Below, piece by piece: positions 32,805 to 44,869 of a stretch of 64,000 nucleotides of DNA. Position 1 is the first letter of the stretch. The number at the start of each line of letters is the position of its first letter. The translations under genes were made by a program, and so were the position numbers. The notes beneath the pieces were generated by a model, which made no database searches, was not told the origin of the DNA, and was given only the letters and a program-made list of their open reading frames with translations. Source of the stretch: Cinnamomum chago (Eukaryota; Streptophyta; Magnoliopsida; Laurales; Lauraceae); the NCBI GenBank assembly GCA_038049695.1, contig CP142456.1, forward strand, positions 74,051,422 to 74,115,421. The letters are read 5' to 3'.

Positions 32805-35800
32805 TCTACTCTTATAAAAGAGAGAAAGATGATGTCTTTTTTTCACTACACATATAGCCAATAAAATGAAAGTTATGGGGCCCACCTTATATATATTTAT
32901 TATGGATAAAGATATGGATAAAGATGGGGACATAATGAGAATTTCCCAACTTCTACTCTTATAAAATGTCTTAAAAGAGAGAAAGATAATGTACTTTTTT
33001 CACTATACACATGCCCAATAAAATGCAAGTTGTGGGGCCCACTCATATATATATTTATTATGTACATGTATTTTATGTATGGATAAAGATAGGGACATAA
33101 TGAGAATTTTTCAATTTGTCTAAAATAGACTTTGGACCAGGCTTGGATTTAGAGGGGTTTTAAGGATCCGGATCATGATGATCTAGAAGACTAAAGTTTA
33201 GGAATTAAAAATATATAGCCAACGGTAACATAATCTCATAAATCTAAAATTACAAAAAAGACCCCTAAATTCTCTAGAAAATTGCTAACTACCTCCCTAC
33301 TATACCCAAATTAACTCGAATACAGACCAAACTTCGCACACACGATCCTAATAATTTTTTAATCTCTTATATTGAGTAGGTGTTGATATTTTAAACGTAA
33401 TAAAATTTCGTTTTAATACATTCCAATAAATTGAGTAATTTTTATTTATTTCTTTTTTTTAAGGTGGTGAAGAAAAGAAAAGGAAAATGTGGATAAGATT
33501 GGAATCTATCTCAAATCAATATCTCAAGTGTTTTTTTTTTCCCTCTTTTTTTTTCAATTTTCTTTTAACATTCTTCTTATTCATATACTACAAGATTTTC
33601 AATGTAGGAAATTTTGTGGGTATGAGGTTTTTCCTCTATGAATAATTGTGTAAGGAAGAACATAATATTTTAACAAATTCTTCATTGACTCTTAGCTTCT
33701 TTAGGAATGGAGGGAGTTTTCATACATGTAAGTCTGTCTACTGAAATTATTATTGTTTGATTGTGTCTTCTTCTTTAAATTTTTTTAATGTAAACTTTAT
33801 ATTGTTTTGTTATGTGAGATAGGAAAATGGAAAACTAAAACAGAATGTGTCCTGGTTGAGAAAAGCAAAGTAGACAATAACTAAAAGGACGATGCTATGA
33901 GGCATGAAAAGGCTTTACATTATCTGTCAGAATTTGTTTTCGTTGTCCATAAAGACGAAGGGGAAGGGGTTTTTTTTAAGCAGTACAAGTGTAAATATTC
34001 AAAAGGCCAAAAACATAATCCATATTTGTATAAGAATCTGACATTTTATTTTGTTTATTTTTCCTGTTTAGTTTATGTTAGTTAAATTCTTACGTTCTAG
34101 ACCAATGCCTCTTCAATCGTCACCCTCCAAACCCCTCAAGAGTGGGATAAGACACATAAGCATTCATTCGTAGTTCTCATTGAACCATTTTGTTCACTAA
34201 TTTCCAAATTTTTATTCATTTTTTTTCCTTTTGTAAAATTAATTATGAGATATGGTGCTATTAAAGAATCATGTCAAAGGAAAAATATTTCAGATTCTAT
34301 TATTCATAAAGTTTTTTTAGTCTTTCTTGGCACTATTTTGTCCACCCCAGTTAATAAACTAAGCCAAGGTGGGAAAAACAAAAGATTTTAACTATGTACT
34401 ATTTACTCCATTATGTGATTCATGGTGTACATACTGCTTTTAACTCTTAAAGCCTAAATGCCATGTGCTTTTTCAATAATAAACCTTGAACTAAGACAGG
34501 ATGAAAACAAAAAAGAAAATGAATAGTGTATTTTATAATGGATCAAAAGAAAAGGAATCAAGTATGTTTTACTTACTACTTTTTGGTGTTCAATACTTAC
34601 AATCTTGTGGGCACTTTAAATACTTCGCCATTAGCTTAAAAATTAGTTTAAAAGTCGTGATAAAATGTATTAGTTAGCTTGCTACTTTTGTTATTGTTGC
34701 TGGTGACCAATTGGTAGTTGTATTATAATTCAAATACCAAATTGACTACACACGAGAGAATTAACATTCTCTTCTTCTTCTTTTTTACCAGAAACAATGC
34801 TAATTATGCAAATAGTTTCTATTTATTTATTTATTTTTATTTTTATTTTTTGGTAGAACTAAAAGATACTTGAGTGGTATTTGTATTTGAAATTTGAAAT
34901 TTGAAATTTGAAAGTTAAGAACATCAGAGGGCTCCGGGATATTTCCAGAATATATGAGATTATTTTTTTTATACGGATGTAACCCTTTGTTATTATTTTT
35001 TAAATATTAACCCTTTAACCTTTTGTACACTACCTTAAATATTTGTAATTTGATGTTCCTTTAGTTGTATATTATTTATTATGGCCTTTGAAAAAGGTAT
35101 TGGAACCTCCAAAACTTATAAGCACATCCCATATCTACAGGTTTTTCGTTTGCATTATTGCTTTATGTTTAGTTTTTTTTTTTTTTTTTAGAAAAAAGTA
35201 GCAACTGAAAAAATATCATAAATAAGAAAGTGAAAGGTACAAACTTAAACTCATTTTATGTCCTTTCTATTTTTTTCTCTCTTTTAATGAAAGTTACCAT
35301 TAAAAAAATTAAATATTCTTTTCCTTTTTGCTTTATGTGTTTGTATTTTATTTAGTTAGAATGATTGAGCTTTCAATCTGACATAATAGTTGTATTGATC
35401 TTTGATTTATACCCCTGTTGGAAGAATAATCACAAGTTTGATAATGTGATAACTACTACTAAATATTAGTCCTCTTCCAATATTAGTGATTGCTCAAGAT
35501 AATTCCATAAATGCAATTTAGTGGTAGGTCTTATGGATTGCTATCGTAAAATTGTTGTTCTTCTGTACAGTTTTTAGTTTCTTAATATACAACTTTTGTG
35601 AATTTTCTTATTATAAAAGGTCATTTCAAGGGCATGAATATATTTATTTATTCTTGCTCATACTCAAGAGATTTAAATTGAAAAACTTTGATCATTTTCT
35701 AACACATTTATTTCTTTCATCATTGCAAGCTTCTTCTTCTTGTTGTTCTTGTCTTCTTTTCATATATTTCAATGAAGCGTCATGCCTTTTCTTAAAGGGA

Positions 35801-37060
35801 AAACAAGAATCTCATAGAAACTGCTTGTTATGCTAGCGTTAGTACTAATTTCAGAGTCAGTGAATGAAGTAATCATTTTAAGAGTAAACAACTAAAATAA
35901 GTCTTTGATCCTGAGATGCAACAAATTCTGTTTGTCTTTGTTTGTTTTGAATTTTTCTTACTTTGATCAACACTCCCATCCTCTATACAGAACAGAGTAG
36001 AAGAGTTGATTTAGAATACCTGGGTTACATTCTTAAGTATTTCTTAAGAGGAATGTCCAATTCTTTTGACAGATTTGTATTTGTAGTTTTTTATTTTTTG
36101 GTATTTTTTCCCTATGGTTATCTCTTTTTGTGAGCTTCCATTTAATTGAACTTCTATGATTACTTTGTATTATCAATTTCTTAAAGGGTATAAAATATAT
36201 CACTTTGTATCAAGCAAAAGAAGATGCTGACTCTTGGAGATGTATTGCCTTTTTTGACCTGATAGTGGTTCATCTTATAAAATAAAACAAAGCACATGTT
36301 AAATACTAATATTGATGAACAGGCGCTCTGCAATTCTTACCCGTCAAAGTTCATATCATAGTTTCACCATTGTTGATCCCTGTCGCTTGAGGACAAACCA
36401 GATTACTTCATTATTCGTGAAGGACGGTGTGAGATGTTATTCTTCTTTGTAAGTTAAGACTAAAACCGCCGTCACAGTTTTGTTATTCTGATGTCCTTAG
36501 GTAAGATATAATTAATTTTTTTCCTTAATAGAATCTGATTTGGTATTCAACATATAATGTTCATGGTAATTGGTTAAAACAGTAAGCCCATCTGGTTCTT
36601 AGTTTTTATTTTTATTTTTTTATAAAACTGTAGAATATCAATTTGACTATACTTTCGACTGGACTCCAACTTTAGTATGTCAAGTCTACCAGGAAACTGA
36701 TAAGTTGACCTGACAGGTTTAATAAAGTAAATTTAAATTTCTTTGTACACATTCATGATTAAATATCTTGAAATATGTGTTTATATCCTCAAAAAAGTTA
36801 TATAAATTCCATATCGATTGTCTTTTGAGATCTCATTTTTCTCACTATATCATTGTTTTATTGTTTTCAAATGTATAGGAAAAAAGTAGTGTCAGCTGCA
36901 TTTGGACACTGCACGGGCCTTGCAATTTATAATCACTCATTTTATGTTGAAATTTTATTTTTAAATGTATTGAAGCTTCTATTAATTTTTTTAATATTTT
37001 TTTTTTTTTTTATTTTCTTAGTATAACTGTGTGTCCGGTGCACATGCAGGGCTCCACTAG
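32805..37060. mobile_element. Candidate non-autonomous Helitron (4.3 kb)
   Basis: The left end is TCTACTCTTATAAAAGAGAG preceded by A, the TC-type 5' end common in plant Helitrons. The right end is CTAG (37057-37060) followed by T, preceded by a GC-rich stretch with GTCCGGTGCACATGCAGGGC. The AT insertion context fits. The 5' end is partly duplicated about 146 bp inside (from 32952), and a second 3'-like block (CACTGCACGGGCC) lies at 36906-36918. No Rep/helicase sequence is present. Helitron boundaries are easy to misjudge, so confidence is moderate. Confidence 0.45.
33150..33356 (-). repeat. LTR-like fragment related to 40420-40645
   Basis: The end of this block (CCAAACTTCGCACACACGAT then CCTAATA) resembles 40619-40645 (CCAACTTCGCATACCCGATC then CTAACA). 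Upstream words also match (GACTTTGGACCAGGCTTGGA versus a similar string near 40394-40440). It appears to be a truncated gypsy LTR start carried inside the Helitron candidate. Confidence 0.45.
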
Positions 37061-37403
37061 TAAATGGTAAAAGCACTCTTCAATAGTACAAAACAAGTGA
37101 ATCATTGATCTAAGGCCCAAATGACGTTAAGCCCTATGGCCCTGAAAGCTCTAGAAGAGATTGAGAAATCAAATACCAGGAAGCAAATTGGCCATTTATG
37201 TGGTTCATTTTATTTTACTTGTAAAGAAAGAAGTAGGTCAAGGACTAGAAGCAAGCTCTTTCTTGGATTATGATATTGTACTTTTGGTTTTGAGCGTTCT
37301 AATCCACCATCAATAAAAAGAAAAAGGGAGTTTTCTTGTAATATTGATATATTGATTTAATGATATTCAATGCAAGAGTATGTCTCCGTTTTTGTCCATA
37401 CAA
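37061..37403. other. Non-coding
   Basis: A/T-rich, with no ORF or repeat recognised. Confidence 0.4.
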
Positions 37404-37472
37404 TGTATGCCTTAATTGATTTTTACTTTTCCAAAAATTATTTTATACTATTTTGAAAGTGTACAATTGGGA
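37404..37472 (+). repeat. Copy of the 9449-9518 segment
   Basis: See 9449-9518. This copy directly precedes an open frame starting within it. Confidence 0.6.
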
Positions 37473-37569
37473 GACAGTTACTCTCCTCTTCTGGGTGGTC
37501 TCAATTCTTCAAAAGAGGAGACTGAAAGCAACCAATTTCCTGTTGGAAGGGCCCTCAAATCTCACCAAA

Positions 37570-37884
37570 ATGAGTTCTAATGCAGACTGTGAAGAGAACA
37601 ATTTTTGTAAGTTGGTTGCAGTGTCTCTAATGCTCTCTGTAACTCTTAATCTGTGGGTTTGGAGTCTCAAGTTGGACAAGGTTTTCGCTCCCTTTCAGCA
37701 AATCTACACAAGTTCACCTAACATGATTAGCTTTTTTCCATTATTAAATTTATACATAGCCTCCTTTGTATTCGGTTGGTGTGAATCAGGCCTAGGTTTA
37801 CTTTCAAAAATAGTGAACCAATTGCAAATCTACACAATGGGGCTAACCTGTGATCAATTCAAACCCTCATACGCACATTCGTAA
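37570..37884 (+). CDS. Membrane-anchor ORF, possibly first exon of a PF03407-type glycosyltransferase
   Basis: ATG at 37570 (AAAATGAG context) opens MSSNADCEENNFCKLVAVSL, then MLSVTLNLWVWSLKL. This is a short polar tail followed by one hydrophobic segment (about residues 14-31), the layout of a type II Golgi membrane protein. After about residue 47 the sequence loses protein character, suggesting a splice donor in that area. The frame is also open upstream to 37453. The next PF03407-type exon found is 12 kb downstream (49476). Linking the two is inference from topology and order; it may equally be a spurious ORF. Confidence 0.3.
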   Translation: MSSNADCEENNFCKLVAVSLMLSVTLNLWVWSLKLDKVFAPFQQIYTSSPNMISFFPLLNLYIASFVFGWCESGLGLLSKIVNQLQIYTMGLTCDQFKPSYAHS

Positions 37885-37932
37885 CAATGAACTGGCAGGG
37901 ATTCCAATTTAACACCAACCTAATTGGTACTC

Positions 37933-38401
37933 TATCACGCCCCCATTTCATAAAATGGGGATTATGTGTGAGATTAATGGCCAATTAAAATTTTCCACAC
38001 TAATTAACCAAGAACATATGGCCCCCAATCACGTCCCATAAGGATCAAAATCCACTGTGAGGTACAAGTATTTTCTCGGTTTCCACAAAATATAGCAAAA
38101 GCTTCATAATGTAACAAATGGCATCGATGATAAACATTTTAGAGTATGCACGTTTTTCATTACTATAGTTTAAGTTAAACTATAGATAAAAAGAAGTAGA
38201 TTAATTAAATGGCCTCTAGCAAAAACCGAAGCCAACAAAAGAGTAAATACTAACTGTTTAAAAGTAAGAAGGCACTCATGTGCCGGTCACAACGACATGT
38301 CGCCAGCACCCTAAATCGCCTGAGGCAATGCCTCTGCTTCCCAAGGTAGATGGACCCGATACCTATGCAACAAGTGCAGTATCAAACTACGACCAGTCGG
38401 C

Positions 38402-38444
<43 letters not shown>

Positions 38445-40645
38445 ACAACAACAAATATGCTGTAGTAGCAGAATTATGGATAACATGATTATCAGAGTTG
38501 CATTGCATATCGAATCGTAATAAAAGACCTAACATAAACATCTTAACAAAATAGGCAGTCCATATATGCTAATTACCACGGGATATTATTATATCCCTCC
38601 AACTCGTACTGAGTCATGGTAGAGAGAACGCACATGAGAATAGTCCGGCCAGAACATTGATAGCATGGTACAAACAAACGAACCGCAAATCTCTATTATC
38701 TTTGGTATCCAAGGGTGTACATCCCTCCAAAACTACACAATCTGCAATAAATCAGAAATAGTCCTATCACAGTGGTGCTCCAACATTGTCGAATAGTACA
38801 ACTGAGTGGTGTCTGACACAATAGCCCTAATCATAAAACAGCGGGGGGCTACGCTTATCTTGTGTGAACAAGATTCATCAAAACGAAAGAGAGACTACTC
38901 TACATCGAAATCAAATCAAATAAACAAACAAATCTTCAAATCCTTACAATTAAAGCCACCTAGCCTCAACACTTTGGTCAAATCCCATCAAACAAATGGA
39001 ATACAAATGTGATCCTAAGTCCAATCATATAAGTTTCATAATTGATCCTAACATAAAGAATAGCAAAATAAAGCTAAGGAACATGTTCGAGACATGAAGA
39101 AATTGATATCCAAATGTACAATTTGGAATCAAAGCAGATAAACAATCCAAACCTAAGTACATAGTTATTCCTAACCCTTTAAATTTAGCTACTCACTCAA
39201 TGGAGGGGGATGGGGTCCACGATACTCTAACAAATCATCTTAATGCACAGTGCAACGATGGTATCCCAACGCACTGTACCGTCCACAACGGACATAGTCC
39301 GTATCCCGAAACTGTCGGAAATAACAATGAGGGCAATGTTGCTAAAAACGAATGGTCGGATGTTTATATTTTAATAAAGAAATGCAAAGTTATCGATTTG
39401 GTGAATAAACAAAAAATAAAAAGCACACTTTCGATTTGTTTAATAGTTTTTCCATCTAAAGCCCTCTCAGTCACCTGCACATACTCATGTTTACCGTGAG
39501 GCCTCAACCATGACATTACAGAAACCGAGCCTGGGTTCATAGGGGGAATTTCCTCCTTTAATCATTAACATTTCACATGGGCCAAGCCCTCTCCAAAACC
39601 ATACAGACAACCTCCAATCAATCCATCTTAATTCTATTCAAATTATAACCTAACCTAGCATATTAATCTCCAATTTAACATAGAATCAGCAAATCGATGT
39701 CTAGAGCTGAAATTAATTACTTGAATCATAAAGAAAATCAACATATCATAGTATCCACTTGCCTTTGGTTGGAAAAGATCCAAACCCATAAAATCTAACT
39801 CAAATGCCTAAAAATCTAAACCGGGTGTGTTTGGATGTATGGTGAATTGAAGTAAAGTGAGGTGAAGCATCAAATCTAAGAAAATAAAATAAAATATAAG
39901 GAGTCATGATAGTCTCTTCTTTTTAGTTGTTTGATAGAGAATTTTTTTTATTTTTTGCAAAAAGATGATTGTTTTTCTGTCATTTAGTGGAGAAAGGAGG
40001 TTGATAAGACCCTTTGTCTTTTCTTATCTGAATAATAAAGGCTTTACTTCACTTTAACTTTACTCGTTAGTTGCGAGTCACGCAATCATAAAATCAAATC
40101 AAATCAATACACAAAATCAAAAGTTGGAAAGGCTATAAGCTAGCCTATGCCATTCGTAAACCCAAAACACACCAACACTAGCTTAAGGAGAGAAAAAGGC
40201 TTACCAAGAGAGAGAGATTGGGAGGGATGGCTTGAAAAAGAGATGATGGAGCTTCGGTGGTCCATTGACAAGGACGGAGGAAGAAAGAAAAAAACAACCA
40301 AAGAAACAGAGAAGGAGAAAGCAAAGAGACAGAAATGAAAGTGAAATGCTTGTGGGGGAGGGGATTCACGCGGATAAAACGTAGGATTTGACTTTTGGAA
40401 TTTATAAAACAGTCTTAAATGGGCTTCGGGTCAGGCCTAGATTTAGAAAGTTTCGAAGGTGCAGGTCTAAATGACGTAGTAGGGAAATGTTCATGAAATT
40501 AGGTGAGCTCTCCTACCGTGGCAAAATCTCGGAACTATGAAATAATGAAAAAGCCCTCGAAATTTTCAAAAAATTGCAACACACACCCCTACTGTGGTCA
40601 AAAGGGCTTGGATCTTAACCCAACTTCGCATACCCGATCCTAACA
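37933..40645 (-). mobile_element. Decayed solo LTR of a Tekay-like gypsy element (inverted)
   Basis: The left edge TATCACGCCCCC resembles the inverse of a ...GGGGGCGTGACA LTR end with one transition. The right edge CCCGATCCTAACA is the inverse of TGTTAGGATCGGG. Inside, 38567-38600 (inverted GGAGGG...ATATCCCGTGG) matches the block at 7430-7480 of the 4.9-8.1 kb LTR. A purine-rich stretch at 40190-40340 mirrors the pyrimidine-rich leader near 5260-5400. No PBS or internal region adjoins either end, so a solo LTR is the simplest reading. No clean target duplication was found. Confidence 0.45.
38404..38445. repeat. (TA)n microsatellite
   Basis: An uninterrupted TA run of about 32 bp followed by TTTATATATA. 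Confidence 0.95.
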
Positions 40646-42289
40646 ATTATTTGGACCTGTTTGGCTTCTAAATGAGTTTAGTTAGCTAAAAATATAATTA
40701 ATTAGGCTAATTACATTCTTGGAAATCTGGGACCTTACCTACCTTTTTGCTCAAAACATTTGGTCGTCCAAATGACTAAACCTATCTCAGGTAAAAGATT
40801 TGGTTACTCCTGCTAAACTCGGTTAATGAAGTCTGAGGGTGATAACCTGCGATGAAACTCAAGGTAGTGCCCATTGCTACTTACAAACTGACCCAAAATT
40901 TGCTCATAGCCGTACCTCTCTACCTGACATTATTGAGACCGGCGTACCATGCAATTCGATCCCTTGTCAATATACTTCTGAGCTAAATATCCATAGGAGT
41001 TCTCGTCGTCGTCGGTATGAAGCGTGCCCAGGGTTCAAACCATGGGTATGCTGTCTTTTCCCACATGTACGGGCTTCCCATGTATGTGGGTTTTCTTCCC
41101 ACGTATGCGGGCTTTCTTCCCACTTTAGTGGGCTTTCTTCCCGTATGTGTTCGGACTTTCACATGAGTCCCAACTCCCATGGCTGGGTTAACGGGAAAAG
41201 AAAAAACTCATCTTCGATTAAAGGTGATTATGTGGACACCAGGTGTGGTATGAATAACATAATTAAACCCTTTATTAAATATGAAGTCTATTTTCAATCA
41301 TTTCTGATCTTTATAAACTTAAGCAAGAATACAGCATCTAAAAACACGTACTTCTCATTTGATATGAGGACCAAATTGATCGTTGCAAGCATCTGGTCAA
41401 TGTGGGGGCAATCCACGTTGTTTTCTGGGAGTCATGAGGGTGCATTAATAATATATAAGGTTGACCGTTTGGTATATATGTTAGATCCAAACCCACCAGT
41501 AGTACATCACAACTCATGATATATGGCCCCCACTTCCTGCCGGATGAGCTTAAAAACCATACAAGTGGGACCACACGCAATGTTGATTCCATTAGCAACT
41601 TTTATGAAATTGTGTGAGATAGAGATGATTGATATCAATCTTTTCATAAAATAGTACATTCAAGCTGTATATATAGGTGGTGAAGAGGTTAGTATTTATG
41701 GAAAAGGGAGAACTCGAATTCTGAACGCATCCATTTTCCTGATATTACAGTTTTCTCTTTATTTATTTGGGTCTGGACTCTTTACAAGAGGAGGTAAGGC
41801 TGTAAACCTGGTATGGATTCCTCAAAGATCTATGTGGGTTTGTGGTTTGGGTTAGCATCTCTGATGGTGCTTGATTTGCTGTGTTCTGGTTTGTGGAATC
41901 GACCTGTTTGGACATCTATCTCCTCATTTCCTCAACAATACAAGGTAATGATCAAAAGATACAAAATTGAAGAATATTCTGGTGTTTTTTTAATGCTCCC
42001 ACCATATTGGATGACTTGGGGAGGGCCATGGTGGATAGTGTGACCCAGTTTAAGAAAGGGAGAATGTGGATCGAATGAAACAGTATCTTCCTGTTTCATA
42101 ATTAGTGGTAGACCTAACGTCACTTTTAAGTTCAATCACATCACCATTTAAGGTCTCAAAATTAAATGATTTTACAAAGATATATTTATCATGGTTCAAT
42201 TAATTGATGGACAATTGCCAAAGTGCCAATTCATGGGACAAATGTGTGTGAGGGTTCGGATTAATCATAGGTTGGATTCACCATATGTA
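40646..42289. other. No recognised gene
   Basis: It contains a 226-codon open frame (40839-41519) without recognisable domains. Part of that frame is made by the short repeat at 41055-41150. The rest is A/T-rich intergenic DNA. Confidence 0.5.
41055..41150. repeat. Four imperfect tandem units of about 23 bp (GGGCTTTCTTCCCAC...)
   Basis: The unit GGGYTTTCTTCCCACGTATG repeats with changes. Each unit contains a small inverted repeat (CCCAC..GTGGG / CCCACGTATGCGGG). Related words in the opposite orientation occur at 49090-49165 (GTGGGAAGAGAAAGCCCATA). Confidence 0.7.
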
Positions 42290-42480
42290 ATAATAAAAAA
42301 AGTATGCTTGTTTACTTCAGTTTTATTCTTATGTCTCATAGATTCCAATGGCATTCATATTGTTGGCACAACAAATTCTCTCCTAGAACAATTGGTTACA
42401 TCAACGGATTGGATTGGTGATCTGATTCATATTTTATTGACTTTTAGACATCTACATATTTGTAGTGAATTGAAGAAGAA
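42290..42480 (+). pseudogene. Decayed copy of the intron/exon border of the PF03407-like exon 2
   Basis: Aligns by eye with 49330-49500. Shared anchors are TCATAGATT.CAATGSCATK, CTCTC, AGA.CAATTGGTTA, and the acceptor TTTTAG/TTTCAG followed by ACATCTACA. Downstream of the acceptor this copy hits a stop within about six codons, so only the exon border survives. Confidence 0.55.
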
Positions 42481-43045
42481 TGAAAGCGATCGATCTTCGC
42501 TTCTTTAAAAAATCGAGCTGTTTATCTTCTGCACCTGATCCGAAACCCTAATTCCGGGAATCTGCCGTATATCCCCTTTAAGAAACTCTCAAATCCTTGG
42601 AATTCTTCATGTTTTGAGAAAAAAAATTCAAGAAATCGATTTGTTCGAATGCCCTAAACACGCGTTTGAAGCACTGTTTGTTGAGAGAATCTCGGTTTTA
42701 TACAATGATCAGCAGTTCCTATTTAAATCTCATTGATGTTTGTTTGCTCTTGGTGATTTTAGTGTATTTCTAGTTGCTGGAGTTTGAATTAGGGTTTTAG
42801 TGATGAAGATCGAGTTCACTTGGAAGCCTGGATCGAGAATGTAGGTTTTGATCCTCCGCATCCGCTAGATCGGAGGTTGTTATGTAGTTCTTGTGTGTGT
42901 GTGTGTGTATTTTTTCCTATTGTTGCTGAGTTGTTCATGTTCAATTTTTCCTTTATATTATGTATTTGAAGCTATTTGACTCAAACCATGGCTTGATTGC
43001 AGCCGTGAATTTCAATAATTTGAATTGTTGTATAATTTCCTTGTC
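42481..43045. other. No recognised gene; (GT)n tract
   Basis: 42530-42850 reads like a 5' leader with a short ATGAAGATCGAGTTC start at 42804 and a GTAGGT donor-like site at 42841. Nothing recognisable follows. (GT)n lies at about 42892-42909. Confidence 0.4.
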
Positions 43046-43267
43046 GCTGACCCGGTCTTTGACCCAGCCAACTCAGCGTCGTTCGCCGGTGTGTCCTGCC
43101 AATCGTCAATCTACGGCCAACTGGAGAATGCCGGCTAGTGCCGGTATGAGGTGTCCTATAGTAATGGATCCTATACCAAGGGCACCCTAGCCCTTGAGAC
43201 CCTCACCTTTGATGACACCGCGGTCCACATTGTAGCCATTGGTTGCGGCCAAAAGATGGAATTGTGA
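43046..43267 (+). pseudogene. Fragment of a pepsin-like aspartic protease (ASPG-type)
   Basis: The frame from 43046 reads DPVFDPANSASFAGVSCQSS, then GQLENAG followed by an in-frame TAG (43136-43138), CRYEVSYSNGSYTKGTLALE and AIGCGQ. These match the N-terminal lobe of plant A1 family aspartic proteases of the ASPARTIC PROTEASE IN GUARD CELL type (cysteine-rich insert, RYEVSYGDGSYTKG flap region). The DTGSD catalytic motif would lie upstream and is absent. In the flap, GDG is replaced by SNG. The parent genes are often intronless, so this is a truncated pseudogene fragment. No promoter or continuation was found. Confidence 0.88.
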
Positions 43268-44869
43268 TAGCTTACTCTTATACAATTTATAATTTTATTT
43301 ATCGCTTTATTTTTATTTTTGGATATTCTTATGTTTGCTTTATAATCTTTGCATGTCTTTATTTCAGATGTCACTTCTTTTCACTTTTCAACTCATTCTC
43401 AGATTTTTTTTTTATTAGTGTTTTTTTTTTCTACTTCTATCATCAATCAACGTTTTCCCTTTGTTCTTTATTAAATCCAAATCCAAATACCATTACATTA
43501 AACCATCAGGACCACAAAATCTGAACAACAATATAAAGTAACCGCCAACCTATTATTATATATGAAGCGAACTGCTTCTAATTGAGACATCAGTGACATT
43601 GTTTATAATTGATTTTGACTGTTTGCAAATTAACATTGACTCCCCTGTTTTTTATAACGAATTAACATTGACTTCCCCGTTTTTTATAATCAAACCATTC
43701 ATCTTCTTTTTGCGTTTCAAAATGCTTTCTATACGTTCTCGACCCTAAACATAACTGAACCGATGAACCCTTTTCACTTCTCTCCATCCCCTCTCTTTCC
43801 TCTCTTATCTCTACGCACCCCCTGCCCCCTCTATGTACAAAACCTTTCTTTTTTCCCCTTTTATTTTCATTTTGCGCAATTGAACCCTGTCCTCCTCTCT
43901 GTCCCCTCTGCTTCCTCTCCTGTTTTCTCTACGCATCCACCCTCTCTACGTACAAACCCTTATGTTCTCCCACAACCAAATCCATTGTTTTCAGAAAGCC
44001 GAGACCCCCAAATCACAAATCTTTATTCCATTGGGTTGACAAGATGATAATGAGATAATGACGATGACAAGGATAATGATGTGCTGAGATTACGGCGGCT
44101 CTTCACATGGTCCAGGTCTGATGAAGGTAACCATACCCTAACACTTTATTCTAATGGCATGTTTGGCTACTCTAAATGATTAGAGATGAAAATGTATTTT
44201 CAAGGTAATTCCCTAAATAAACTCTTTCACTGAACTCACCCCATTTCATATCAGTTTCCTCTTACTAGATGTTTTAGTAAAATAAGCGCTCTGAAATGCT
44301 AACATCTGGTAAAAAGCCTAGCCAAGCATTGCTTTTCTCAATTGATTTATATTTCCTTGTACTTGGCTACTATGAAAAAAATTGAAATCGTTCAAATTTA
44401 CTCGACAGCCGTGGAACAGTGGATTTGAACATTCATGAGGGCAAATAGTTTCCTCTAGGGAACAAAATTAAAGGATTTAGAGAATTGGAACGTGCATATC
44501 AAGTTACTGTTGATTCTGTTTTTCTAATGTGACATCTCTCTCCATATATTAACTTTGTTATTTCTGTATTTTTTATTGTGTTTTTGGGTTTTATCTTTTG
44601 CAATAATTGATGGATACAACAAGAGACTCACATAAGCTGTATATTACATTTGTACTATATCTTCTGGCATCTCAACTGATGTTGAAATCTCCATATCAGG
44701 TTGAACACTTTTAAGATTGTTGATGAATATTCTAGACTACTTCTGGTGATTTTTTTTAATTTTATTTTAGGCTTTTGAATTACAGATACCCCGCTATATA
44801 TTAAATTTTAAAAAAATTTGAATAATTAGCATTATGATGCCGGTTGACTTTAGCACTTGATATTTGGTT
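43268..44869. other. No recognised gene; possible upstream exon near 44055-44130
   Basis: CT-rich leader-like DNA spans 43740-43960. One frame over 44060-44130 reads DDDKDNDVLRLRRLFTWSRS before a GTAACC donor, which could be a short exon of the gene whose exon is duplicated downstream. No start codon was found in that frame. Confidence 0.3.

Noticed and set aside
41055..41150. CRISPR-like array
   Set aside because: Units are contiguous and imperfect without unique spacers, and the DNA is plant nuclear.
40839..41519. 226-codon ORF on +
   Set aside because: No recognisable domain, Cys/His/Ser-rich by virtue of the short tandem repeat in it, and no codon-level support.
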